From: Saccharicrinis sp050589685
GTDB taxonomy: Bacteria > Bacteroidota > Bacteroidia > Bacteroidales > Marinilabiliaceae
Length of the DNA: 64,000 bases
Assembly (NCBI RefSeq): GCF_050589685.1
Contig: NZ_JBNGOS010000003.1
Coordinates: 195,515 to 259,514 of the forward strand
Direction of reading: 5' to 3'
Both the position numbers and the translations under genes were made by a program. Below the pieces are notes generated by a model. It searched no databases. It was not told where the DNA came from and saw nothing but the letters and a program-made list of their open reading frames with translations. The first letter of the stretch is position 1, and each line of letters opens with the position of its first letter. Of this stretch, positions 47,601-54,991 are shown one piece after another.

Positions 47601-48109
47601 TCTTAATTGCAGAGACCATGAAAGAATTGAGTTTTGAGGATAGATCGTCTGATGTTACGTTCCACGAGAACTGTGAGTTGGTTGGCGATGATGAAAATGT
47701 TTATTCCGACAAACAACGCTTAAAGCAAGTTTTAAGCAATTTAATCAGGAATGCTTTTAAGTTTACCAAAATCGGACATGTAAAATTGGTGGTTAAAAAG
47801 GTTGACTCCAACGAGCTCGAGTCCATAGGTTTTAGCGTCAGAGGAATCGGCCAGAATAATATGAAACCTATTTTGTTTCAGGTAGAAGATACAGGAGTAG
47901 GAATCGAGGGAAAAGATTTAGGGCTTATATTTCAACCATTCCAAAAAGCCGAAAGAAACAAAGAAGTTCATAAAGGTATGGGACTGGGTTTGAGTATTGT
48001 GAAAAATATTATCGTTTTATTTGGAGGGGATATTATAGTACGATCAGAGCTCGATAAAGGTACCACCTTTAGTTTTTATATAAATGCCAACCCGGTAACT
48101 AGTTCGTAA
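44678..48109 (+). CDS. Reg_prop/Y_Y_Y sensor histidine kinase (HTCS-like, without receiver or HTH)
   Basis: A 1143-residue kinase. A signal/anchor segment (FIGLLLILGSPLLAQ) is followed by two seven-bladed Reg_prop propellers (repeats such as ITSLFKDSKGFIWVGSVDGLMRY), a Y_Y_Y domain (about residues 700-790, RISWMLEGYDENWIE), one membrane helix (about 800-820) and a coiled linker. HisKA then follows with LSHEIRTPMNAIIGFS (His near 905), and HATPase with LSNLIRNAFKF and GMGLGLSIVKNI. Classical HTCS regulators continue with receiver and AraC domains, which are absent here. The periplasmic part probably senses a glycan fragment. Its response regulator is not in the window. It faces away from the MFS pseudogene. 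Confidence 0.9.
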   Translation: MRVRKILIGKETFTIALFIGLLLILGSPLLAQSEYGEFENITKKEGLLHLNITSLFKDSKGFIWVGSVDGLMRYDGVHFDLFRKGKRDSSAISDNAITFITEDINDYIFWVGTLWGGINRVDIIKNDYVHFPIGSDNKGIPIRISCIHQISKDVFLVGTYLNGLYFFNPSTGKFTPTGYVSDRTYIYDIIKGSESLWVLSAKGLVCVDKSDGRYQDILDFKFDHEGNLLAESGADYSRIRGLLEEPDGFLVFTMANGLYKYNLTTRKIERQFLVDKGIVLLDIEKDRKGNYWISSIKDGLLYYDVERKIVKNYRADQKDGDNRLISNQIKDLLYINDQDVLFVATRKGISKFDYHQNSYKKFNVNRLSKGKTSEVALLFKDSQGTYWISSQSGKIYKKTKNDVGFASFDHPYAFYPYQFLQTDPENVWLVSNIGLYNYNLQTEKHDLIRFKQCGVMENRINHLNAALQDESENIWLLGQNGLVLFNTRTHAYQFFNHDFRQENNGFVKFVSLHYSIDKKYLWFAERAGTLYKFNLETKMVEKVVPEYNKNTQLKPRLIVDLEIDEKGRFWIATYGAGLLLYDPVTNKVSDELAFGELESYVYSIVYDKAGSMWVSSNFGVSKINIDDFTWKTYDLEAGNLSHEFNQRTCYMGQDGAILFGGQDGFVEFDRNNTYQNNYKAPPVISAWSKKNISSIFMSDIYDEVLYINDTVVKYNHSDSREIKFYPSVLNYSHSRDNRISWMLEGYDENWIESYSSYPIMFNNLKPGSYTLHVKGINNDGVKSPKDAQLKIVVIPAFYQTLGFKILIALAVALIIYFIFRVRIKWYVNQKKVLVHMVNEKTKEISKANKELKNTKEEILKQNEELNVHRNYLEDLVKIRTKDLEKAKSEAEESDRLKTAFLANLSHEIRTPMNAIIGFSSLIKLDDFPDGQKKELIHHIGQSSETLLTLIDDIIDISRIETGNVKLTNQIVNVPVLIAETMKELSFEDRSSDVTFHENCELVGDDENVYSDKQRLKQVLSNLIRNAFKFTKIGHVKLVVKKVDSNELESIGFSVRGIGQNNMKPILFQVEDTGVGIEGKDLGLIFQPFQKAERNKEVHKGMGLGLSIVKNIIVLFGGDIIVRSELDKGTTFSFYINANPVTSS

Positions 48110-48227
48110 AATTTTTTAATCCAATTCTTAATTGGGTCATCCACCTCACAAGGTTCACTTAAGCATACTTTGTTATGAACTCTGTTTTTTGAGATGTATT
48201 TGCTAAGGGCAATCGGAAAAACATCAG
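48110..48227. other. Intergenic stretch after the sensor kinase
   Basis: No open frame or hairpin of note. It ends at an old fragment of the palindromic element at 48228. Confidence 0.4.
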
Positions 48228-48254
48228 TGATAGATTTCTAATACATATGGCGGG
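48228..48254 (+). mobile_element. Right-end fragment of the palindromic element
   Basis: The sequence from TGATAGATTTCTAATACATA to GGCGGG matches the last 27 bases of copies 1 and 2 with a few substitutions. No left end is found upstream, so this is a decayed remnant. It lies directly at the broken end of the zinc-ribbon pseudogene. Confidence 0.6.
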
Positions 48255-48421
48255 CAGAATTGACATTGATGCACTCGTATACAATCTTCCAACAAGGATA
48301 AAACAATCTGTTTAATGTTTTCGGGTTTACGCCAAAGATGATCTTCTACTTATATTATATGACACCAATGATACTGCTTAGGCGTTCTGAATGATTTATT
48401 ACATTTAGGACAGGTGCACAT
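48255..48421 (-). pseudogene. Fragment of a zinc-ribbon protein resembling DUF5655 N-termini
   Basis: Reading from the ATG at 48421 gives MCTCPKCNKSFRTPKQYHWC, an in-frame TAA at about codon 24, then VEDHLWRKPENIKQIVLSLL in the same frame, ending at the element fragment. The CxxC...HxxC finger followed by an HL-GKPP-like helix resembles the start of DUF5655 proteins. The stop codon and truncation mark it as broken. The family assignment is from memory of the motif and is tentative. Confidence 0.5.
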
Positions 48422-48443
48422 TTCTTATCACTTTACCCTAAGG

Positions 48444-48619
48444 TTAAACCCGGATTATGTATTGGAGGTTCGTCATGAGCATGGCAAGTACAATAAAACA
48501 AGGCATTATTGAAACGAGGCATAGCATCGTTCTGGTGAGTTGAAGTGATGCAACGAAGTGTCTTGTTTTAAAGTAATTTCAATGTGTAATAGAATTTCTA
48601 ATGCATATAGCGGGTTAAA
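48444..48619 (+). mobile_element. MITE-like palindromic element, copy 2, with 5-bp target duplication
   Basis: The 166-bp element is 48449-48614, starting CCCGGATTATGTATTGGAGG and ending CATATAGCGGG, flanked by TTAAA (48444-48448 and 48615-48619). The right 90 bases are almost identical to copy 1. It lies 23 nt beyond the zinc-ribbon fragment and 24 nt from the stop of the DMT transporter gene. Confidence 0.85.
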
Positions 48620-48642
48620 ACAATTTCTGCAACTAGGCTGAG

Positions 48643-49548
48643 TTACTTTCCCGCCCTTCTATTCACGAAACTATACAGAACCAGTGAAACACCTATAATG
48701 ATCATCCCCATTATGGGGATGAATTCTGGTTCTTCGCCAGGAATGACAATCCAACTTAATATAGCACCAAAAATAGGTATGATAAATTTCCAAATGTTCA
48801 GATCCGACACCAGCACATTGGGGCGTTGAAGCAACATAAACCAGATGGTGAAAGCGGCTGCAGATAAAAAACTAAGCCAGCCCAGAGACAAAAAGTAGGC
48901 GGTTGGCATATCGAAACCTGAAAAGGGCTCAAATAACAATGAAAATAAAAATAACACCAAACCACCAATGCTCATTTGCCAGGCACTTAATACGGTTGAT
49001 GATATTTTCCCTTTTTGTTTAGCCACAAAGACATTTCCTATGCCTGATGAGATATTAGCTAAAACAAGTATGCCCATTCCCAAAATTTGTTGCAAACCAT
49101 TCTTGCTGCCCCATCCTTTATGATATGCAATTAAAACAATGCCCCCAATTCCAAATGATATGGCAAGCAGTTTTTGAAATGAAATTTTATCGTTCTTTTG
49201 CATAACAGACGATACAAGGGCCGCAAATAGTGGTTGCGAACCAATAAGGATGGCAGCAATAGCACCGGGAACCAAACTAACACCCCAATAAAACAAACCG
49301 TAAAGTATAATAGTCTGAAATAACGAGACCCTAACGATTTGCCAAAAGTTAGTTTGAATAGCAGACAAAAACACTTTACTGTTTTTGGTAAGCGGAATGA
49401 TTAATATCCCCGCCAAAAAGAATCTGATACCCGCAAACTGTAATGGTGTAGTGTATTGCAATCCGATTTTTATGCCCGCAAAGGCTGTTGACCAAAGTAA
49501 ACATGCTATTATGGCCAGAAAGTAAGTGTGAGCTATAAGTTTTTTCAT
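48643..49548 (-). CDS. EamA/DMT-family transporter
   Basis: A 301-residue inner-membrane protein with ten predicted helices in two EamA repeats. The first repeat opens with FLAIIACLLWSTAFAGIKIGL and the second with GMGILVLANISSGIGNVFVAK; LVPGAIAAILIGSQPLFAAL is a typical helix pair. It is a drug/metabolite transporter with unknown cargo, often amino acids or purines. It is monocistronic, and its 3' end lies next to copy 2 of the palindromic element. Confidence 0.9.
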   Translation of the reverse strand: MKKLIAHTYFLAIIACLLWSTAFAGIKIGLQYTTPLQFAGIRFFLAGILIIPLTKNSKVFLSAIQTNFWQIVRVSLFQTIILYGLFYWGVSLVPGAIAAILIGSQPLFAALVSSVMQKNDKISFQKLLAISFGIGGIVLIAYHKGWGSKNGLQQILGMGILVLANISSGIGNVFVAKQKGKISSTVLSAWQMSIGGLVLFLFSLLFEPFSGFDMPTAYFLSLGWLSFLSAAAFTIWFMLLQRPNVLVSDLNIWKFIIPIFGAILSWIVIPGEEPEFIPIMGMIIIGVSLVLYSFVNRRAGK

Positions 49549-49666
49549 AAAGAATAATATGGTGCCAAGAATATTATATATGTGAGAAAAATGGTAAAGT
49601 TGATATAAACAGATCCGAATAAAAAGGTTCTAACGATATAACCACTTTACCAACTTGCGAACTTTG

Positions 49667-50968
49667 TTAATCCTTCAATTTCGGAAAGCCCAATAGAATG
49701 GCTAATATGGAGATAAGCCCCATCAAATAAGGATAAAACAGAAATTGCATGATCTCAAAAGGGGAAACACTGGCCCCTGCCAGTCCGATAACTGCTAATA
49801 TTTGAGCACCGTATGGCAGTACGCCTTGCATAAAGCACGAAAAGGTATCTAAAATACTGGCCGATCTGCGCGGCTTTATTCCATATTCCGCAGAAATATC
49901 TTTGGCAAGTGGTCCCACCATTAAAATAGTAATCGTGTTGTTGGCAGTAAAAACATTGACTATTGAAGTCAACAGGGCAAGGCTAAATTCAGCACCCCGT
50001 TTCGATCTGGTGTTCTTACCGATCAGCCTGATAATGTAGTCGATACCACCATTATACCTGATTATTTCCACCATTCCACCCACCAGTATGGAAATAATAA
50101 TAATCTCCGACATACCATCAATTCCGTTACCAATTGAATTAACCATACCCCAGGTATCAAAACTACCTATAGACAAACCAATTATCATAGCCAAAACTGA
50201 GCCAACCACTAACACCAGAAACACATTCATGCCAGCTAAAGCAGCTACAAGCACAAACAGGTAAGGTGTTATTTTTAACCATTGGTGCGCTATATCAAGG
50301 TTAATAGGCGGAGTACTTTGCTGTTTGTTTATCAGAAGGTAAATGACAAATGTAACAACAGCAGCGGGAAAAACAATTATAAAATTCACCCTAAACTTAT
50401 CTTTCATTTTGCAACCTTGCGTTCTGGCGGCTGCAATGGTAGTGTCAGATATAAATGATAAGTTGTCACCAAACATGGCCCCTCCAATAACTGCTCCCAG
50501 CGCCAAACCGGGTTGAATACCGGTTTGTTCTGCAATACCCAGGGCAACGGGAGTAAGAGCTACCACGGTTCCTAGGGAAGTTCCTACCGATAAAGAAATA
50601 AAACAACCAATTACAAATATACCGGCTATTAAAATGTTGGCAGGAAGAAGGCTTAAACCAATGTTAACCGTTGCATCCACCGCACCCATTGTTTTAGCCA
50701 AATTAGCAAACACCCCGGCCAAAATAAATATCAGGCACATCATCATAATTCCAGCGTTGCCCATGCCTTTCAAATAGGTCTCGGTTCTGTCCTTGAACTT
50801 CCTTTTTGTGTTCATGGCCAAAGCAACCACCGAGGCTGCTAAAAATGACACGGGAACCGGCATCTTATAAAAATCACCGGAAATAACAGATGAAACCAGG
50901 TAGAGAATTAAAAATACAACAATTGGGAATAGGGATAATATAGGATGTTTTAGTGTTTTGATATCCAT
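49667..50968 (-). CDS. NhaC-family Na+/H+ antiporter-like protein
   Basis: I prefer the Met at 50968 (MDIKTLKHPILSLFPIVVF), 433 residues, about eleven helices. The family motif region is SLSVGTSLGTVVALTPVALG followed by GAVIGGAMFGDNLSFISDTTIAA, characteristic of NhaC. Another is FTANNTITILMVGP near residue 350. It exchanges sodium (or a sodium-coupled dicarboxylate, as in some relatives) across the inner membrane, fitting a saline habitat. No partner genes are adjacent. Confidence 0.88.
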   Translation of the reverse strand: MDIKTLKHPILSLFPIVVFLILYLVSSVISGDFYKMPVPVSFLAASVVALAMNTKRKFKDRTETYLKGMGNAGIMMMCLIFILAGVFANLAKTMGAVDATVNIGLSLLPANILIAGIFVIGCFISLSVGTSLGTVVALTPVALGIAEQTGIQPGLALGAVIGGAMFGDNLSFISDTTIAAARTQGCKMKDKFRVNFIIVFPAAVVTFVIYLLINKQQSTPPINLDIAHQWLKITPYLFVLVAALAGMNVFLVLVVGSVLAMIIGLSIGSFDTWGMVNSIGNGIDGMSEIIIISILVGGMVEIIRYNGGIDYIIRLIGKNTRSKRGAEFSLALLTSIVNVFTANNTITILMVGPLAKDISAEYGIKPRRSASILDTFSCFMQGVLPYGAQILAVIGLAGASVSPFEIMQFLFYPYLMGLISILAILLGFPKLKD

Positions 50969-51113
50969 TATTTTTTTTTGCAAAGAAAGTTAATTAGAAT
51001 GAGTTGGAAAAACCTGAGAAAAAAATACATATGAAATGTAAGGCTATAACCAATAAGTCGACAATATATACATAAAAGAATATCGAATCTATTAATCTTA
51101 AAATAACGTGATT

Positions 51114-51524
51114 ATGAAATCAGAAAAAAGGAGTATCCTTAAAGGTGTTGTAATAAGTGGAATGATTGCAGGCACAATGCCGGTTATGGCCAACTCGGGT
51201 AACTTGTTTAACTACGAGCATATGGGGAATGGTTCTGAGCTAAGAGCAGAGCTTTTAGGACAATATGGCTCACCGGTTGACTTACAAAATGCGGGTTCCG
51301 GAGATTATTTGGTTGGTGAAGCCAAATGTGGTGAGGGAAAGTGTGGCGAAGGAAAATGTGGGGAGGAAAATAAAAAAGAAGCCAAAAAGAAATCTAAAAC
51401 CGAGAAAAGCGAAAAAACCTCAGAGGCTAAATGTGGCGAAAAGCCGAAAGAAACCAAAAAAGAAAGTAAAGAGAAAACCGGAGAGAGCAAGTGTGGCGAG
51501 AACACCTGTGGCGGAGATGAATAG
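51114..51524 (+). CDS. Bufferin-like RiPP precursor with six KCG/TCG motifs (BufA-like)
   Basis: I use the ATG at 51114; a GTG two codons upstream is possible. The 136-residue protein has a signal peptide (ILKGVVISGMIAGTMPVMA), a short region, then a Cys-rich tail starting near residue 69. Cys72, 77, 82, 107, 127 and 132 all lie in K/T-C-G contexts; the first three form KCGEGKCGEGKCGE. Between Cys82 and Cys107, and Cys107 and Cys127, are Lys/Glu/Ser-rich linkers. EGKCG repeats after a secretion signal are the hallmark of bufferin precursors, which bind copper after their Cys are modified by a DUF692/MNIO enzyme; such an enzyme is encoded downstream. The standard DUF2282 outline is stretched by the charged linkers. 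Confidence 0.8.
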   Translation: MKSEKRSILKGVVISGMIAGTMPVMANSGNLFNYEHMGNGSELRAELLGQYGSPVDLQNAGSGDYLVGEAKCGEGKCGEGKCGEENKKEAKKKSKTEKSEKTSEAKCGEKPKETKKESKEKTGESKCGENTCGGDE

Positions 51525-52051
51525 TTACGGTATTTTTCAATATTCTGAACAAAAAAACGCTTTAACGGACGTTAACATGCAATGAATAAATCGAATACTG
51601 CCCAAAGCAAAACGCTTTATTGTGAATGATAGGATGCGGAAGGAAGCATAAATTGTTTTTGCATTAACCCGGATTATGCATCGGTGGTACGTAATGAGAC
51701 TAAACTACCATAAAACAAGGCGTTGCTGAAAGGAGGCACAACTCCGTTCTGGTGAGTTGAAGCAAGTTAGTGAATCGCTTTGCTTTGAAGCTGCTTAATT
51801 GCGTAACAGGATTTCTAATGTACATGGCGGATTAATTGGGTAGTAGTGCGGAGTTGCTGTTGTTTGGGTATATGGATGCAGATGCGACCAATATGTTTTT
51901 TTTGATTCTTAAGTTGAGGCAATCGCATCCCGATTGTTCAGGCAACAGCTTTTTTTTGTGAAAGGCGCTATCCTTTCTAAAGTTTAAATCTTTGGAAAAG
52001 ATGATGTCCTGTCGATCGGTATTTCCCATAAATCATGAAAGTTTTAATATA
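51525..52051. other. Gap between the RiPP precursor and its maturation genes
   Basis: It is occupied largely by copy 3 of the palindromic element. Beyond it, GCTGTTG (51856-51862) can pair at distance with CAACAGC (51943-51949), which is directly followed by a run of eight T, and an inner CAATCG/CGATTG stem lies between them. This could end precursor transcription, but the loop is long. An AATCTTTG box at 51987-51994 is one base off TAnnTTTG and could serve the DUF692 gene. Confidence 0.35.
51663..51835 (+). mobile_element. MITE-like palindromic element, copy 3, with 5-bp target duplication
   Basis: The 163-bp element is 51668-51830, starting CCCGGATTATGCATCGG and ending TACATGGCGG, flanked by ATTAA (51663-51667 and 51831-51835). 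It is more diverged in the right half than copies 1 and 2 (CAAGTTAGTGAATCGCTTTG replaces the GATGCAACGAAG part), so it represents an older or separate subfamily. It lies 138 nt after the precursor stop and separates precursor from enzyme genes. Confidence 0.82.
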
Positions 52052-52891
52052 ATGGAAAAAACTATAGCGAAGGTAGGTGTTGGATTTCGGCGTGATATCG
52101 CTGAAGAGTTTCTGCATAACGATACATTTAATCCTGATTTTATTGAGTTCGCTCCGGAAAACTGGATGGGTATGGGGGGTTACTGGAAAAAAGTGTTGGA
52201 TAAAGCTGCGGAAAAGTATCCCATCACCTGCCATGGGTTATCTTTATCCATTGGAAGTGCGGAACCACTGGATTATGACTTTTTAAAGGAGTTGAAAACG
52301 TTCTTTAAGGGTTACAAAGTTAAAATATACTCGGAACATCTATCCTATACAAAAAGTAGAAATGCACATTTGTACGATTTATTACCTGTTCCTTTCAGGG
52401 ACGACGCCATAAAGCACATTGTTGATAGGATTAAAGAGGTACAAGACATTCTGGAGCGAACAATAGCCATCGAAAACGTATCGTATTACATTTCGCCCGG
52501 AGCCCAGATGGATGAAGCTACTTTTGTCAGGTCAATTGTGGAGGAGGCGGGTTGTGGGCTCTTGCTGGATGTGAATAATATTTATGTAAATAGTTTTAAT
52601 CATGGGTACAATGCCAAGGAATTTATTGATAAAATGCCTTTGAACAAGGTATCCTATATTCACATGGCTGGACACGAAAAAGTAAGTGACGATTTGATTA
52701 TCGATACACACGGACAACCGATTATTGACCCGGTGTACGAATTGTTTGGGTATACCATCAACAAAATGAAACCTGTTCCTGTATTGTTGGAAAGAGATTT
52801 TAATTTTGAAGATTTTGATGGCATTGTTGAAGAATTTGGCAAATTAAAATCAATCACGCATAAAAGTTGGGAGGTATGTCATGCATCTTAA
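52052..52891 (+). CDS. DUF692 multinuclear non-heme iron-dependent oxidative enzyme (MNIO, BufB-like)
   Basis: The start at 52052 (MEKTIAKVGVGFRRDIAE) matches the normal N-terminus and gives 279 residues. The DUF692 TIM-barrel metal ligands are all visible: His61 in CHGLSLS, Glu95-His96 in SEHLSY, Glu141-Asn142 in IENVSYY, Asp173 and Asn residues in LLLDVNNIYVN, His204 and His208 in YIHMAGH, Asp218 and His220 in DTHGQ, and Glu247 in LLERD. By family knowledge MNIO enzymes with BufC partners convert Cys of precursor peptides into heterocycles. The upstream KCG-rich precursor is the presumed substrate. The gene overlaps the next by 11 nt. Confidence 0.92.
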   Translation: MEKTIAKVGVGFRRDIAEEFLHNDTFNPDFIEFAPENWMGMGGYWKKVLDKAAEKYPITCHGLSLSIGSAEPLDYDFLKELKTFFKGYKVKIYSEHLSYTKSRNAHLYDLLPVPFRDDAIKHIVDRIKEVQDILERTIAIENVSYYISPGAQMDEATFVRSIVEEAGCGLLLDVNNIYVNSFNHGYNAKEFIDKMPLNKVSYIHMAGHEKVSDDLIIDTHGQPIIDPVYELFGYTINKMKPVPVLLERDFNFEDFDGIVEEFGKLKSITHKSWEVCHAS

Positions 52892-53633
52892 TTCGGAAAC
52901 AATTGAAATACAACATAAACTGTCGGAATATTGCCGTACCGGTAGGTATGTTAAAATAAACGGTGTGAACAAGGAGCGGGCAAGTCATTATAGGCGACTG
53001 GTTTTGGGCAATGTAAAAAACACTTTGGAAAGGGCTTATCCTATTACTTTGGAATGGTTAAATGAGGATGAGTGGCTTAAGCTAGTCGATGAATTTTTTG
53101 AAAAGCACGATTGCCAAACACCCAAAATATGGGAACTTCCCGAAGAATTTATGGACTTTGTGGTACAGGCTAATTATGCCCATAAATTTAATAAGCCTGC
53201 TTTAAACGATTTACTGTTAATTGAGTGGGTGGAGATAGAGGTACATACTGCGATGGAAAAAGTTACTTTGGCTTACCAAAAAGATGTAAACCTGCTTTTT
53301 GATAAAATAGTATTGACGCCAGAATATAGTCTGCTTAAACTAGAATATCCTGTTCATGCTTTGAATGCGGATGAAGCTGCCTCTAAAAAGGGCGAATGGT
53401 TTATTTTTGTGTTTCGAAACCGGGAAACCGATAGTGTGCAATTCCTTAACATCTCACCGCTGCACGTTTTTGTGATTGAAAAGCTATATGAGCAGCCTCA
53501 ATCTATGGAATCCCTATTACCTTTAATATCTTCCGTTTTTGGCTTAACAGATTTTGAACCACTCAAAGTACATCTTCAATCTTTTCTATCCGATTTACAC
53601 AAAAAAGGGGCGTTACTGGGTGGTTTGGTTTAA
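52881..53633 (+). CDS. DUF2063-family MNIO partner protein (BufC-like)
   Basis: A 250-residue protein whose N-terminal DUF2063 domain is seen in IQHKLSEYCRTGRY, HYRRLVLGNVKNTLERAYPIT and FFEKHDCQTPKIWELPEEFM. The C-terminal half has the partner fold seen with DUF692 enzymes. Databases often label it DNA-binding, but in characterised systems it binds the precursor leader and presents it to the MNIO enzyme. It overlaps the DUF692 gene by 11 nt, indicating translational coupling. No DoxX-like BufD gene follows. Confidence 0.85.
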   Translation: MHLNSETIEIQHKLSEYCRTGRYVKINGVNKERASHYRRLVLGNVKNTLERAYPITLEWLNEDEWLKLVDEFFEKHDCQTPKIWELPEEFMDFVVQANYAHKFNKPALNDLLLIEWVEIEVHTAMEKVTLAYQKDVNLLFDKIVLTPEYSLLKLEYPVHALNADEAASKKGEWFIFVFRNRETDSVQFLNISPLHVFVIEKLYEQPQSMESLLPLISSVFGLTDFEPLKVHLQSFLSDLHKKGALLGGLV

Positions 53634-53641
53634 TATTTCAT

Positions 53642-54906
53642 TCAACAAATTCTTTGAACACCTTTGTAATCCATTTCCTGTTTGTGTTCGACATACTCAA
53701 TCAGAACATCGGCTGATGCTTCTCCGGTTGACGCTCCTACATCGCCATGATCAAAATTGTAGGATACGGAGATGTAGGAGTTCATGGCCACTTTATACGA
53801 TTTGCTCTGGTCTAACAAATTTCCATCAAAATCGTAAGTGTTATGTAACCGTTTGATGGGTGATAAGTATACCCGACACTTTTAAATCGCTGGGATTACT
53901 GTTTTTGATAAAAGTAAATAGTTCATAATAGGATAAATTAAATATCATTAATTCGTTTCTAAACGGATCGTTCTGATAAACATCCTTTACAAATATATCG
54001 CCTTGTGAAAATGAACTTGTTATACCCCATAATGTTGAAAAGAAAAGTCCGCATTGTATTTTTAGGTAAGAGTATATGATCCGGCCTGACAAATCAAAGC
54101 ATTGTTGAATAGTTGGGGTTGCGAAACAGCTGAATGCGTGCGACTTCCAACAACTACGTCTAACTCATTATTATTCACGGCTAAGCTTTCATGGAACCAA
54201 GTTCTAAATGTGATAAAATCACAAATATATTATCATTCTTTTTTAGATGGGTATACTTCTTAATCCCGTTTTATAATAAGGGAAATAACATCCTTCCTCC
54301 TTGTCGGAATGAATTGATGAAATATACTTTTCTCCTACTTTTTCACCAGTTTCATTCCCAACATCACCGGTTCAAATTCTTTTTCCGATATCAGAGTTTC
54401 ATACCACAGTGGTTATTGTTTGACCTAAGTCCCCTGCGGTAGCGTCAATATTGACAAATTTAAAAGGAAACTCAGCTTGCTAAATACGCTAGTTTAGTTC
54501 TTCCTCTCCTTAGTCGAACTCATGGTTTCCTATTACAGAAAGATCAAAACCAACTTTATCCATAAAATCAATGATTGGATATCGAGCTTATCATACGTCT
54601 CTACCAATGGATTACCACTAAAAATATCTCCTGCCAAAAGAACATAAACATTATCACCGGTATCCCTACGCCTATTAAAAACGGCCGATATTTAAGGAAT
54701 TGCATCAATATTGGGGTGCAAATCGTTTAAATGCAGAAAGACTCTGTCCTCCATAAGAATTGTGTCATTCAGGATATTAGTAGAATCTTTGACTTGACCG
54801 TTTTGTTCATCATCTAAATCTGCTGAGTCATCGTTAGAACACAAAAAAAACTTACAGAAAAGACAACGGCAAGTATGAAAGGAAAGTTACTTTTATTGAA
54901 CTGCAT
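53642..54906 (-). pseudogene. Decayed 5'-nucleotidase/metallophosphatase lipoprotein gene
   Basis: Several frames on the minus strand line up to one UshA-type enzyme. The start is at 54906 (MQFNKSNFPFILAVVFSVSFFC, lipobox). After a frameshift follow SNDDSADLDDEQNGQ, FLHLNDLHPNIDAIP and VLLAGDIFSGNPLVETYDKL, the metallophosphatase metal motifs; a GNHEFD-like stretch lies near 54530. The C-terminal domain is in 53841-54092 (GDIFVKDVYQNDPFRNELMIF) and, after another shift, VAMNSYISVSYNFDHGDVG to the stop at 53642. Many frameshifts and stops show it is long dead. It converges on the RiPP cluster. Confidence 0.75.
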
Positions 54907-54947
54907 ATATTTATTAATCTTCAATTGATCATAAAATAATAAAAAAA

Positions 54948-54967
54948 CTCCCTTTTTTTGAAGGGAG
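54948..54967 (-). terminator. Rho-independent terminator of the unknown lipoprotein gene
   Basis: The arms CTCCCTT and AAGGGAG form a 7-bp stem with a 6-nt loop. On the minus strand it is followed by TTTTTTTATT, 24 nt after the stop of the 54992-55984 gene. Confidence 0.85.
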
Positions 54968-54991
54968 CTTCTTTCTAAATGATAATTTCTT

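Noticed and set aside
51020..51075. An ECF-sigma-like promoter (TGTAAG ... GTCGA) before the RiPP precursor
   Set aside because: The match is loose and Bacteroidota ECF consensus is too variable to call from one site, although sigma-factor control of bufferin operons is known in other phyla.
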